NCBI GenBank assembly: GCA_004352715.1 | Contig: SCFE01000071.1 | Coordinates: 422,374 to 486,373 of the forward strand | Source of the DNA: Hofstenia miamia | Taxonomy: Eukaryota > Xenacoelomorpha > Acoela | DNA: 64,000 bases | Reading direction: 5' to 3' | Part shown: positions 34,801 through 45,420 of the stretch, piece by piece | Layout: each line of letters begins with the position of its first letter | How positions within the stretch are numbered: the stretch's first letter is position 1 | Notes under the pieces: model-generated | Seen by the model: only the letters and a program-made list of their open reading frames with translations | Databases searched by the model: none | What the model was told of the DNA's origin: nothing | Program-made: the position numbers and the translations under genes

Positions 34801-36840
34801 TGTATGTATGGCCACGATATATGGCAAAATTCATGCAATAAACTGTTATGCATCACTAAAGAGGGTCAAACGTGGGTGTCAAACTTAATTAAATAATTTC
34901 TCGGCACACAAATCCAATATATGTTTGAACGTGTAACATCCTTTCAAACTTGTCTTCCAACCTGATTTCAGCGATCAAACTGCTTTTTATTTTTCTCGTC
35001 AAACAAGTGTGCCGGTTAATTAAGTTTGACAGTGTATCACTTCTTCAAACACTTTCTCTCGCTATCGCACAATTAGCAAAATCAATTAATTGCAATACAT
35101 TTATTGACCCCGAATTTCATCACAATAATTAATTTGAATTGCAGATATAGACTAAGCTACCATAGTATTAGAAACAAAGGCTAAAAATAGTTTGCAGGAA
35201 GTTTGCAAATCATAATAAAGCAACAAAAGAATCATTTCGTTTGATTTAAGTAGGTAGTCTTCAATTAACCAAAATATTGCAATATATTGCAATATTATAT
35301 TGCCAGCAAGCACATGCTGCGATATATTTATTTTGAACTTTTTGTATTGCAACATTATTGCAATACATTATTGCAAGGCTCTGCATAATGCATTTACAAA
35401 TGTTTCAATTAACTATAGCACTAATATTAGAAATAAAGAAATAGCATTAAACATGAACATCACAATTTTTTTACAGATTGCATAACTAACAAAATGAATT
35501 CTATTTCCCAAGATGTTAAATAATGGCAGGGCATGGAATGTGACGAAATGTGTGACCTGTGGTGAAAAGCTTTAGGTGGCCACAGTTTGCCGTTTTAATA
35601 TAATATATAGTCAAAATATCTTTGGTCATGTAAATTCACAAACCTTTTAAAAATTAGAACTCTGACTTGTGTGTATTTCTGATATTTTGTAATAGATACA
35701 TTTAATAAAACAGTAACACTAATGTAGCACGAGCTAAACGGTGTCAAATTGTATGTACTAGTGCTTGCAATCAATATTTTTGTTATTTAGAAGAATTTAA
35801 TCAATGAATATTTATTCTGATATAATTATGTATATAGTTCTCGTAGTAATGTAAGTACAGCGATAAATGCGTATTTATAGCTATGGTATAACACTGATTT
35901 TTATGATATTATTTAAAATTTGTTTTTAAAATTTCGGTTTGCTAGACCAACATTGTGTTTATTTTTCTAATACATTCTGTTCACTGAAATAGAAAAAAAA
36001 TTAAGTTCGAAGATTACAAGATATTAATGTAAAATTTCAGTTATATTTTACAATATTTTAACATTGTTTATAAATTTTATGGCATTCATGGTCTATATAA
36101 TTTGCATTTGCAGTTGATGAAATCCATTTTTTTTAAATTCGATTCGCAAGCTTTCTTCGTTTATTGTAAATATAATATCAGTGAAAACAATCAAATTTGT
36201 AGCAAAAGTATTAAATTAGATTCTAGCTGAAATCGGGTTATTATTGCACGTTCGACACGCAAGTTTGATTGTGTATCACCCCTTAACTTTCTGTTTAAAA
36301 TTTCATTAATGGGTTGTTGCTACACACTAAAAAAAAGGACCGATATATCGGTTATACCAAAAAATGTATTGTTAACATATTTTAAATGTCACAAATGAGA
36401 CTGGAGCAGTCTTAGAATTTCTTGAAACATGCCCCACAATTTAGGCTAGTGTTCTGCGGTTATGGCCGCTGCCACCATTGCTTCACATTTGCATATTACT
36501 TAATTATAAGATAGGGATTCCTGTAGTACATATATATCAAGAATGGATAAATAAATCAAATCTATATTTATCCATTCTTGATGTATATGTGCATAGTTCG
36601 AAATTAAAAATTCCAGTGAAGACGTATAAATTTCAGCTAGAAAATGGTTTGTTACAGAGGATGTCTCTAGAAAAGATATCTATTTTTCAAAAGGAACCGT
36701 TGGTATGCATGTATTTGGAAAATGTTAAAATAAAAAATGATATAAAAAAATATATGAAATTGAGTAATAACTCCATAATAGCTTACAATATCTAAATTGG
36801 CCTAAATTTATCCACAGCGCACATTAATTTAACTTACGTA
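31861..36840. other. Five kilobases of AT-rich DNA without a supported gene
   Basis: No recognisable domain or transposon protein on either strand. The longest frames (about 31959-32159, 32893-33102, 33288-33521, 36478-36795) have no features beyond AT-biased residues. A short inverted pair TAAAGTAAAGTAAA / TTTACTTTACTTTA at 32498-32550, with GGCAGYGTAYGA nearby, may be a small mobile element or hairpin. Confidence 0.5.
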
Positions 36841-37012
36841 GGTGTATATAATTTACTGTTTCAAAATATGAAGATAGGGATGATTCTATTTAAATTTGAG
36901 ATTGCTCCTGATGGGATTAAAACTGTGGATAAAATTACAACCAAACCTCAGTTCTTGACCATAACTCGTTCGGGTAACGCTGTTCCTAATACAAATCGTT
37001 ACAACACCCTGG

Positions 37013-37360
37013 ATGGTTACATTTTTTTACATAATTGTATGCATGAAATTGCACAATACAGTGCTAAACATCACATATAAAGCACTATATTCAGAAGTGC
37101 TTAACAAAATGACAAGGACAGAAATAACAAAACCACAAAAGCGCACCTTCTTCATTTTGCAAGTACTTCTTCTTCTTTCACTTGTAGTAGCTTTACTGCT
37201 TGCACAAACATTCTTTGGAGGCATTACTAGGGGCCATTACCGGAAAAAAATTAAGAGCAAAACAAAACACATCCGCTCAAGACAACGGATAGTAAAAAAG
37301 AGAGCAACTGAAGCAGACGAACTCCGATTTTGTTCTTATTACAAAACAAAAATTTCTTGA
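37013..37360 (+). CDS. Possible small single-pass membrane protein
   Basis: 115-codon open frame of uncertain reality. A good internal start is the Met at about 37109 (MTRTEITKPQKR). It is followed by a strong hydrophobic segment (FFILQVLLLLSLVVALLLAQ), then a Gly turn and a long Lys/Arg-rich tail (KKIKSKTKHIRSRQRIVKKR). That layout would suit a short membrane-anchored peptide, or a first exon with a signal anchor. No family is recognised. Its last 138 bp are repeated after the 21-N gap, so the end of the frame is seen twice. In AT-rich DNA a frame of this size can be accidental. Confidence 0.25.
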   Translation: MVTFFYIIVCMKLHNTVLNITYKALYSEVLNKMTRTEITKPQKRTFFILQVLLLLSLVVALLLAQTFFGGITRGHYRKKIKSKTKHIRSRQRIVKKRATEADELRFCSYYKTKIS

Positions 37361-37524
37361 ATTTTNNNNNNNNNNNNNNNNNNNNNTAGGGGCCATTACC
37401 GGAAAAAAATTAAGAGCAAAACAAAACACATCCGCTCAAGACAACGGATAGTAAAAAAGAGAGCAACTGAAGCAGACGAACTCCGATTTTGTTCTTATTA
37501 CAAAACAAAAATTTCTTGAATTTT
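37228..37524. repeat. 138-bp exact duplication across a 21-N gap
   Basis: 37228-37365 and 37387-37524 are the same sequence, beginning TAGGGGCCATTACCGG and ending CTTGAATTTT, on either side of 21 undetermined bases. This is what two overlapping contig ends look like when they are joined with a gap instead of merged. Confidence 0.85.
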
Positions 37525-37630
37525 TCGTTCGAATTCCGCTTTGTTCTATGATTCGTTCGAAAACCGAGGGTGGATTACGTTAAGTATTGATCTACATGAT
37601 CAAAAGAAATCATATTTGAATTACGGATAC

Positions 37631-38137
37631 CGAGATGAGCGCGGTACAGGTTTTTAAAAATTATTGCCACCGCAGAGAAAAAAACTTCACTGCTAACCAA
37701 CACAATGTCGGTTTTATACCGCGAACCACCGCAATAAATGAAATTTTACCTCGGTATACCGCAACAATGGCTATTTGTATTTCCGGAAGAAAATATTCTT
37801 ATTTTCGAATTATTTTTTTGAGGACTATAGATCATTCTTAGAAAAGTTTAAAGACAATTTCTTAGGTATTTTGTGGTTTCACTCAATTTTACTAGGTTAG
37901 TATCAAATTTTCAATGAAATATGTAAAAATTACTTTTAATATTTTGTAAATGAAATATCTTAGTTTTGCTTCAACAACAGTTTTTTGAGAAATACTTAGA
38001 GATTTTAAATCTTAAGACAAAACACGTTATCTGTATAAGTTTTAGGCCACCGCAAGTTTTTTTAATTCTACCGCTAACCACCGCAATCGTGTCAATCGCT
38101 ACCACGGTATACCGCACCGCACTCATCGCTCTAGTGA
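37631..38137. mobile_element. hAT-like MITE rich in CCACCGC/CGGTATACCG words
   Basis: About 505 bp. The left end is CGAGATGAGCGCGGTAC; the right end read inversely is CTAGAGCGATGAGTGCGGTGC, giving a terminal inverted repeat around GATGAGYGCGGTRC. GGATAC directly precedes the left end (37625-37630) and follows the right end (38138-38143), with the outer two bases differing, consistent with an eroded 8-bp duplication. The words CCACCGC and GGTATACCGC recur near both ends, as subterminal transposase-binding repeats do. No transposase frame. Confidence 0.55.
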
Positions 38138-38143
38138 GGATAC

Positions 38144-40260
38144 TCAACCACTGAAAGGAAAAAAAGCGGATAACCTGATTTCTGAACTGCTAGTGATGTG
38201 CATGTCATACCAGATGTCTAATAAGCCTTGAGGACTCCAGGTTACTACTGGAAACCTCGAATTTATATGTTCATACTCTTAGCCATTTGAAGGGTTTTGT
38301 TTGGCATAAATGTATCATTTGCTTGCATCGAATAACTTGCTTTGTTAGAGGGATTCGCTGTTGTCAATGCTCCATAAGCTTATCTTTCACACATCTTTAA
38401 GCACTATGCAAAGTGGCATTGCTGATCTTTCGAAATTACTAAGTTTTTTTCTGATAATCAAAAAAACAATATGTAACCTAACACGATGAAGATGTAGTTT
38501 TAGCAACGAAAAAAAAAAGAAGCGGATTGATTTTTGGTTCTGAATAACGTGAAAATTTCAAACAAGAAATAATCAGAATTAATAATTCCAAAGGAAACAA
38601 TAGGTGATTGAGATCGTAATTTGCTTTGATTGGACGTTTAGTTTTGTTCACTACTTGTTTGACATAAGAGGATAAATCACAAATATTAATGATTTAAAAG
38701 TTATTGTTTAAATTTAAATTGTAGTTTTTAAAGCCTTTCCAGATTATTTCCATCAGTTTTGCCAGATTTCGATTCTGAGCTATACAAACCCATTCCCCGT
38801 TTTTTTCAATCTAAGCTCTTTTGTTTCGGCGAGATTGATTATCAATTGCTGCTTATCGTATCACACTTGTGCTGCATAGAAATATAGAGTAACTTCAGAA
38901 TTATGCTTCCAGGGACATTGGTTCAATATAGTTTACTGATTGACTTTATGCAAATCATAATGATGTCACAAATCTCAAATTTCAAAAAATTATATTAAAC
39001 ATATTGTAATAAAAATAAGCTTTCTTTAATTTTAACGTTTTCTCATTATTTTTGAGTGTTTATAGTGATGTATCTATATTTACAAATTTTAAGGAAACAG
39101 AATGTTTCTTATAAACTTTTGTAAATCCTGCTTTTTCAGCCTAACAATCACGGGAATTACGTTCTTGGAAGTAAACATTTTTTTTCTCATTACAATTGTA
39201 TCATTCATTTTTTGACAAGATTCTTCTGAAACCGATGTTTTCTTCATAATTTCAATTCCAGCATCAACAACTGATATCAAACATCAATAATCTAGAGATA
39301 CCCAAGAATATATGATCCGACCATTAAAATCCAAATTTTTACATGTATGCTAGCTTATACATCCACAGTTTAAAATGAGTCATGCCCTTTTTCTCTGGCC
39401 GGGTTCAATATTCTAAAACCCTACTTCCAATCGTAGCATTGTCTAGCAAGATTTGAGGAATGCAGGCTTCTGATTGATTATCAAGTGTCATGGACTTACT
39501 GAGTTAAATATTTCAGTACATTTTTTTGGCACAGAAATCTGCTATATAAATAAATTCATACCCAGCTTAGGTCCACTATTCTAGAAATATATTAAGCATT
39601 CGGACAGCTGACTTTACCCATTTTCAACGCTGTGCTGAACTTGTTTTTAATGAGTGAAATTTTCAGTAAACCAAGACCAGCCAAGGAAACAGCAATTTTA
39701 TTTGAAGCCCAGGTACAACTAAATTTTGCTAATGTAAAACACTAAATAAATATTTCGATAACAAACAAGTCCGAATCTAAGAAAGTAATTCAAAGTGCAA
39801 CCCTAATGTAGAGATTCAGCTAAATGAATGCAATATATAAGACGTAGTTGTGAATGACATTGGAATTGTAGGCAACCATGCTCATAATTTCCCTTTTGGA
39901 AAATATTATATAGAATTTAAGTTTAAAATAGTATTTGTGGCTCAATCAATTTTTCTATAAATGGCTTCGGAACTTGATTAGGGATTTTCACCACAGTGAA
40001 GTTATATTGGTATAGGTATCTAAAAATTAAAAAATACATTAATAAATTAGCTTAATATGTTGGAAAAATTTTAGCCAAGCTTAATATAATTTTAGACAAG
40101 AAAAAAAATATTTTTTGTAAAACTGAAACTTTAATTTGCCAGTTCTCTTCTTGTTTTTAATTAGAATATTCTAATTACAAACTGTTTTAGCATGTTCTCC
40201 TAAAATGAATTTCTTAAATATTGTTTGATGTTTTCTAAATAAATTATCTTAATGTACTAT
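38144..40260. other. AT-rich region without a supported gene
   Basis: No recognisable coding sequence. At 40067-40100 two inverted fragments of the 60-bp repeat that follows (TTTTAGCCAAGCTTA, ATTTTAGACAAG) are present, suggesting the repeat family extends leftwards in the opposite orientation. Confidence 0.45.
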
Positions 40261-40950
40261 TTATTATTTAAAGTCATTTTTTACTTCAACAATGAGCATG
40301 TCTAAAATTATTTTCAAGGAAGGGACTATTTATTATTAATTATTTACTTCACCGATAAGCCTTTTTAAAATATTTTCAGGATTATTCAATGTTTAAAGTC
40401 ATTTTACTTCACCGATAAGCTTGTCTAAAATTATTTCCATTTATTTTTCATAGTTTAGTCATTTTACTTCGCAGATAAGCTTGTCTAAAATTATTTTCAA
40501 GTATTTTTTATTGTTTAAAGTCATTTTACTTCACCGATAAGCTTGTCTAAAATTACTTTCATTTATTTTTCATAATTTAGTCATTTTACTTCACCGATAA
40601 GCTTGTCTAAAATTATTTTCATTTATTTTTCAAAGTTTAGTCATTTTACTTCACCGATATGCTTGTCTAAAATTATTTTCATTTATTTTTCATAGTTTAG
40701 TCATTTTACTTCACTGATAAGCTTGTCTAAAATTATTTTCATTTATTTTCCAAATTTTAGTCATTTTACTTCACCAATAAGCTTGTCTAAAATTATTTTC
40801 ATTTATTTTACTAAGCACTCATTATCAGTAATCAGACACGGCGTAATAAGCTAGGTGGAGGATGTTACAATTGTTTAAAGTCATTTTACTTCACCGATAA
40901 GCTTGTCTAAAATTATTTTCAAGTATTTTTTATTGTTTAAAGTCATGCTA
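40260..40950 (+). repeat. 60-bp tandem repeats upstream of a transposase gene
   Basis: At least nine direct units with the core AGTCATTTTACTTCACCGAT then AAGCTTGTCTAAAATTATTT. Unit starts are at about 40272, 40334, 40397, 40457, 40519, 40579, 40639, 40699, 40759, 40879 and a partial unit at 40941. The unit expected at 40819 is replaced by about 60 bases of different sequence without changing the register. The array ends about 20 bp before the ATG of the transposase gene. Position and regularity suggest promoter repeats or subterminal transposase-binding sites. Confidence 0.8.
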
Positions 40951-40966
40951 TTGTTTTTAGAGTACT

Positions 40967-41698
40967 ATGGCTGGTCGGCCTCGAAAGGATATTTTCAACA
41001 ATAACCAGATAGTATCCTTCATCCATGAGAATTATAATGCGGAAATTTCTGTTTCGTTTCAAAATGAATTCTCGATATGGGGATGCATTTGCGATTCTTT
41101 TAAACTGTCAAATGATGAAAAAACACAAAAGCGTTTATATAATAAATTTCATCATTACATCAAAATCTCAAAAAATAATTCTTTTGATGATATGGAGCTC
41201 ACAGCGTCTGAAGTTGATGACTGTCCAAAATGTCATTTTGTAATTTCCTATGAAGAATTCTTGCGAATTTCGGATACCAGTGATAAGTGTAAACGTAATT
41301 ATTTCCATGACTTCTCTGATTTATTCGCTTTGAAATTTTCTGATTTAAAGCGTTCTTGTACCATTCGGGTTAAATCTAATGAAGTGCTGTCTTCTAAAAA
41401 CATTTTTTGGTATGGCAAAGCAATGTGTCGTCATCCTAATTGCACTGCAAATTATATTTTTCGAATTTGGAATAAACCACTGGCTGATACTGATGTTATG
41501 GTTAATGTTGAATGTTTTGGAGAAGTTGATCACTCCATTGTGAAATCAACAAATGTATTGAGTGGAGACGAAAGGAAAAACGTGCAAAATGAGCTTCTTC
41601 ACGTGCAGCCTTCACAGTATTTTTATCAGCAAGCTGAAGCATCAAATTCGTTTCCTTATTCATATTCAGTTCTGAAAAAAGCTAAAAGTGAACAGTGA
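40967..41698 (+). pseudogene. DDE transposase/Ulp1 fusion, N-terminal part
   Basis: 243-codon open frame starting MAGRPRKDIFNNNQIV, an AT-hook-like GRPRK start. It continues with two Cys clusters, CPKCHFVISYEEFL (about residue 86) and WYGKAMCRHPNCTANYIFRI (about residues 148-167), followed by an H at GEVDH. The Cys/His arrangement resembles the zinc-binding DNA recognition part of MULE/KDZ-type transposases. The ATG lies 20 bp after the tandem repeats. The frame meets a TGA at 41696, but the same reading goes on (RDRNSSDFIDLMIQKEKLES), so the stop interrupts a longer protein whose core and C-terminus are at 41700-43722. Codon use and length show a recently mobile element compared with the other relics in this window. 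Confidence 0.7.
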
Positions 41699-42666
41699 CT
41701 CAGAGATCGTAATAGCTCAGATTTTATTGATTTAATGATTCAAAAGGAAAAGCTTGAATCTAGCTATGATAATGCTAAATTTCCTGGTGTTGTGCAGTTT
41801 GTTTCCATAGTCCCTTTTTCTTGTCATATATATAGCCACCAGCAGTTAAATTTGTACAGTATTTTATGCTCAAAAGCACAAAGCGTTCACTTGGATGCTA
41901 CTGGCAATATTGTTTGAAGACCAGATAAAAATATTTCCAAGATTTTTGAATATGCATTGGTTGCTAAATGCCCTGGCGACAGTACATGCGAATTGAACCC
42001 ACCACTTGTTGTAGCTTCCATGATTTCTGCTGCTCATAATATCGCTGTTATTGAATTTTTTTAAGAACTTTTTTAATAAATGCCAGGAATTTTGGCATTG
42101 GAAAACATTGTGCAATTGTTGTCACCGATTTCAGTTGGGCCCTAATGCATTCAGCGTGCTTAGCATTCAATAACATGGATATCTACGCATTTTTATTTGT
42201 CTATAATTGAAAAAAAAGTTTCGCCATTTAATCCGAGAACACTTATTACAACTTGTTCTGCTCACAATATTAAGCGCTTCATCAATTTATGTCGTGATAT
42301 AAAGGCAAAAAAAGTTATTTTCTCGTTATTGCTTTGCTGCCTTAACAAATTGTAAAACCTTAAATGAATTTTCGTTACTGCTTTTTGACATTATTATGGT
42401 ATTTGAATGTCACTTTTACTGTGCGGCATTTTCTAAGTCATTTGAAAATATTAAAAAAACTATTGATCAAGAATTGAATCTTTGCAGTTATTCTGAAGAA
42501 AGTCAAGATTTCAAAGACGACGGTGATATTAATGAACTCTTTAATGGCGGTTTTTTTATGTTTTTTTACTAAAATTCGTGATCGTGTCAAAAAAACCATA
42601 TGTGATGTAACTGAAGGTAATAAAAATATTTACTGTGAGAAACAATTTTTATAGTTCAAGCGCTTT
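41699..42666 (+). pseudogene. DDE transposase/Ulp1 fusion, catalytic core with frameshifts
   Basis: Continuation of the protein begun at 40967. Recognisable pieces in changing frames are SVHLDATGNIV (first catalytic Asp, about 41886), PPLVVASMISAAHN (about 42000), IVVTDFSWALMHSACLAFNN (second Asp, about 42118-42175), TTCSAHNIKRFINLCRD (about 42250) and SRYCFAALTNCKTLNEFSLL (about 42330). The order DATG, TDFSWA and C.AH is that of a large animal family of RNase H-fold DDE transposases. Every frame change falls in a run of A or T (near 42057, 42212, 42308, 42555 and 42650), plus a TGA at 41915. These could be base-calling errors in homopolymers or early decay. Confidence 0.65.
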
Positions 42667-43722
42667 ATGCCGTTTTTTCCCTTGTGGACAGCCATTGTTT
42701 TACCTTCCAATAAACCTTTAACAAACGGAATTGTTGAATCGTGGTTTAGGGTTGAAAAAAATGTGATTTTTAAAGATATTTCCACTCCTGTTAGCATTGG
42801 AGAGTATTTGAGGAAAGTAGTTCCTGCAATAAATGCTCGTAATTTATTAGGAATTGAGCGTTATATTGGTGAAAAATCTTCGTCAATTCGTAGATGCAGA
42901 CGTAGTACATTAACATCAACAGAAAAGTGGTCTAAGAGAGTGACATCATCATCTTCTTCAGTGGGGAAATATAATTGTCCGCCGAAAAAATCATTTGTGA
43001 ATCCATGTATTAAAGCTCCGGAACTTGTAATTTTGTCAGATGAAGAAAGTTCGTCTCAAAATTGGAGCAACGGATTAAATCTTCTTGACAAATTAAGTAT
43101 TTCTCAAGGAAATGACCTAACTGATTCAGAAATTGGGTGTTTTTTGCAAATACTTCGAGGTCAGTTTGATGAAGTTGGAGGGTTGGAATTTCCAGTTGCA
43201 TTTTTGTCTTTGCAAGCTTATTATGATGATCGTATTGATACCTTTCATTTGAAATATAGTCCTTTTAAATCATTTGTTCAAATAGTTAATATCAATGATA
43301 ATCACTGGGTTACTTTATTTCATTCCAGAGAAGCAAATAATTTGATTGTGTATGACAGTATGGACTCTACGCCAGTATCAAAGGAGTTTCTTCAGCGACT
43401 TTCTTTGCTTGTACGTTGTTCTGCAAAAATGATTCCAATTACTTGGATTTGTTATCAAATACAAAATGGTTGTAATGATTGTGGCCCGTTTGCACTTGCC
43501 GCTGCAACAAATCTTTGCTTCAATCGATTTGTAAAATGTTTTGAACAAAGCAGTTTAAGAAACCATATTATTAATTGCTTTGAGAATAATTCAGTTTCCA
43601 CGTTTCCTGAGAAAGATGTTAGTAGTCATTGTCGGAAAAAATATTACAATCTTGAGGCATACTGTTCTCAGTTTTTGAACATACAACAAATGAAATGTAT
43701 GGGATTTAGTGACACTAGGTAA
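42667..43722 (+). pseudogene. DDE transposase/Ulp1 fusion, C-terminal part with C48 protease domain
   Basis: 351-codon open frame. It begins with the last transposase block, FFPLWTAIVLPSNKPLTNGI followed by VESWFRVEKN, which has the third catalytic acidic residue (Glu of VES) and ISTPVSIGEYLRK. A basic/serine linker with an acidic SUMO-interaction-like patch (ELVILSDEESSS) follows. Residues from about 170 form a Ulp1/SENP (C48) cysteine protease: INDNHWVTLFHS (catalytic His before W), NNLIVYDSMDS (Asp) and IQNGCNDCGPFALAAAT (Gln and catalytic Cys in DCG). All four catalytic positions are kept. Ulp1-type domains remove SUMO-like modifiers and are fused to several DNA transposases. The stop at 43720 appears to be the natural end. 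Called a pseudogene only because the upstream frame is broken. Confidence 0.8.
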
Positions 43723-44345
43723 ATGCCTAAGCAAACGGAAAAAAAGTATCTATGGTAATTGACGCAAATTGATTTTTGGCCTTGTGAATTTGTAGGTTTT
43801 CCTAAAGTTTTGGAATCACAAAATTTCACTACAGCTGCCCAAAATGTGATTAAGGATGTGTGTATCATGTATGCTGAGGTGCTTAGCCAACCTGCTGCAA
43901 TGATTTGAAGAATGATGCTAATCTAAGGTGAATGCTTTTTGCTCATTTATAATAAAGATTCATCCAATTGATTTGCTTACTATAATGCAATGAAACCTAG
44001 TAATCTTAGACTATCAATGAAACTCCATTAGTGAGAGAACTGCGATATCAGATTGAATACGACATATATTTTCAGAGCAAATATTTATGCTATTGCCTGA
44101 AAAAATGTTTTGCTTATAGTTAGTACCAATATCCATGTCATTCAATTTGCTTGGAAATTCTTGAGCAAATTTTACATGTTTTATATAATCATGATAAAGT
44201 TATAATCTGTTAAATTATGATTATCTGTAAATGAAATTTAAACATGTTATTTATCTTAATATACATGTTTCTACATACATATATACATAATTTGTCAAAT
44301 AAGTGATTACTTCAAAGATTCATCTTCATCCTTGATTTGTTCTCA

Positions 44346-44731
44346 TTAAGGCCAGATGTCGTCATTACACTCAGCAATGATGAGCCTGCTGGGTGTTCGT
44401 CTCAATTACATATGTGATATTCCTGTTGAACATTCTTTAAAAACAGAGCTTCGTAGATGGAAGATTTACCATGAAAAGCGGTGGTGCCACAACTTAATGG
44501 CAGATGCGGTTGTCTGTCAGTGATGAGTCAAACAGATAAAGATTTTTATCCCAATATATTTGAACTTCTGTGCATCTCGCCATACTGCCACTAGGAAGCG
44601 TGGAAGCAGAATGGGTTTTCTCCACCATTAAGTGGCTGCTAACTTGGTTGTGCTCAACCATGACAACAAAACTCCTCACAGATCTCGTCTTTTTGAACAT
44701 GTACCACGACATTGAATGCCAAATAGACTAA
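44346..44731 (+). pseudogene. hAT transposase C-terminal dimerisation region
   Basis: Plus-strand relic of the hATC dimerisation domain. Pieces are ELRRWKIYHEKRW (about 44450), DKDFYPNIFELLCIS (about 44540-44580) and, after a frameshift, LPLGSVEAEWVFSTIKWLLT (about 44585-44640) and LLTDLVFLNMYHDIECQID ending at the stop at 44729. In intact hAT proteins this reads LP...S.ERSFS.L...KT.LR..M...RL..L.LL..H.DI, and the order and spacing agree. The conserved Glu-Arg of the ERSFS box is replaced (AEWVFS). The catalytic DDE core was not recognised upstream. The relic lies 0.6 kb after the Ulp1-transposase gene and is probably independent of it. Confidence 0.6.
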
Positions 44732-45213
44732 ATTTGCAAAACTTTTGTAAACAAATACCCTTTTTTAATTCGCTCTGTTTTTGTTGCTCGTTATCCTTTT
44801 GTTTTTATTTGCGATGCTAGTTTTGACTGTATTCATTTTTGTTTTATCATTTTTAGTCTGATTTAAGTTTGTTCATCACATAGAGTTTTAATGTTGATTT
44901 TCAAATATACTTGCTAAAGGCCTAGCCTGCCTTTCATCCTCAACTATCTTCAGATGAATTTTCTAAATATGCTTGGTGAGAAACTTAGACCCTCTGTGGA
45001 AAATCCTGCATATGCTCCTGTAGATGCTAGTTCTTTAAATTGGAAGAACGTGGTTATTGCTAATGTTATACAACCCTTAAGGATGCTAGAATATACCATT
45101 ATATATAAATGACTTTGACTACTATGAATTATTTACATATACTTTAAATGCACATTGTACAATTACAGATGACTTTTAAATCACATCCAGAAGCAATCAT
45201 GTATATTCTTTAG

Positions 45214-45420
45214 ACAATTGTTGCATATTTACTTTGCTGGCTTCCAAATCAAATCACTTGGTTCCTGCATACCCAAGAGTATGATGTAGAATTTGATGGC
45301 CTATGGTACAACATCAGTGTCATGTTGGTGTGTCTAAATAGCTGCTTGAACTGCATCATTTACTTCATAAACATTAAGCATTTTCGAACAGCTCTTTTTG
45401 AAATTCTAATGTGTAGATAA
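45214..45420 (+). CDS. Last exon of a class A GPCR (TM6-TM7)
   Basis: Sixty-eight codons after an AG acceptor (tattctttag, ends 45213), ending at TAA 45418-45420. The frame starts in TM6 with YLLCWLPNQITWFLH (the CWxP motif), passes a short acidic loop (EYDVEFDGLW), and forms TM7 as VMLVCLNSCLNCIIYFINIK. This is the NSxxNPxxY region with Cys in place of the Pro. It ends KHFRTALFEILMCR, a typical helix-8 start and very short tail. Class A receptors carry extracellular signals to G proteins at the plasma membrane. Upstream exons for TM1-TM5 were not found in this window, so this may be a gene end with distant exons or an isolated fragment. Confidence 0.65.
   Translation, partial: TIVAYLLCWLPNQITWFLHTQEYDVEFDGLWYNISVMLVCLNSCLNCIIYFINIKHFRTALFEILMCR

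Noticed and set aside
36478-36795. 105-codon plus-strand frame
   Set aside because: Includes an inverted pair (TATATCAAGAATGGATAAAT and its partner) that looks like a hairpin; no protein similarity recognised.
40260-40950. CRISPR-like periodic repeats
   Set aside because: Units are contiguous 60-bp tandem copies without unique spacers, in a eukaryotic genome, and next to a transposase gene.
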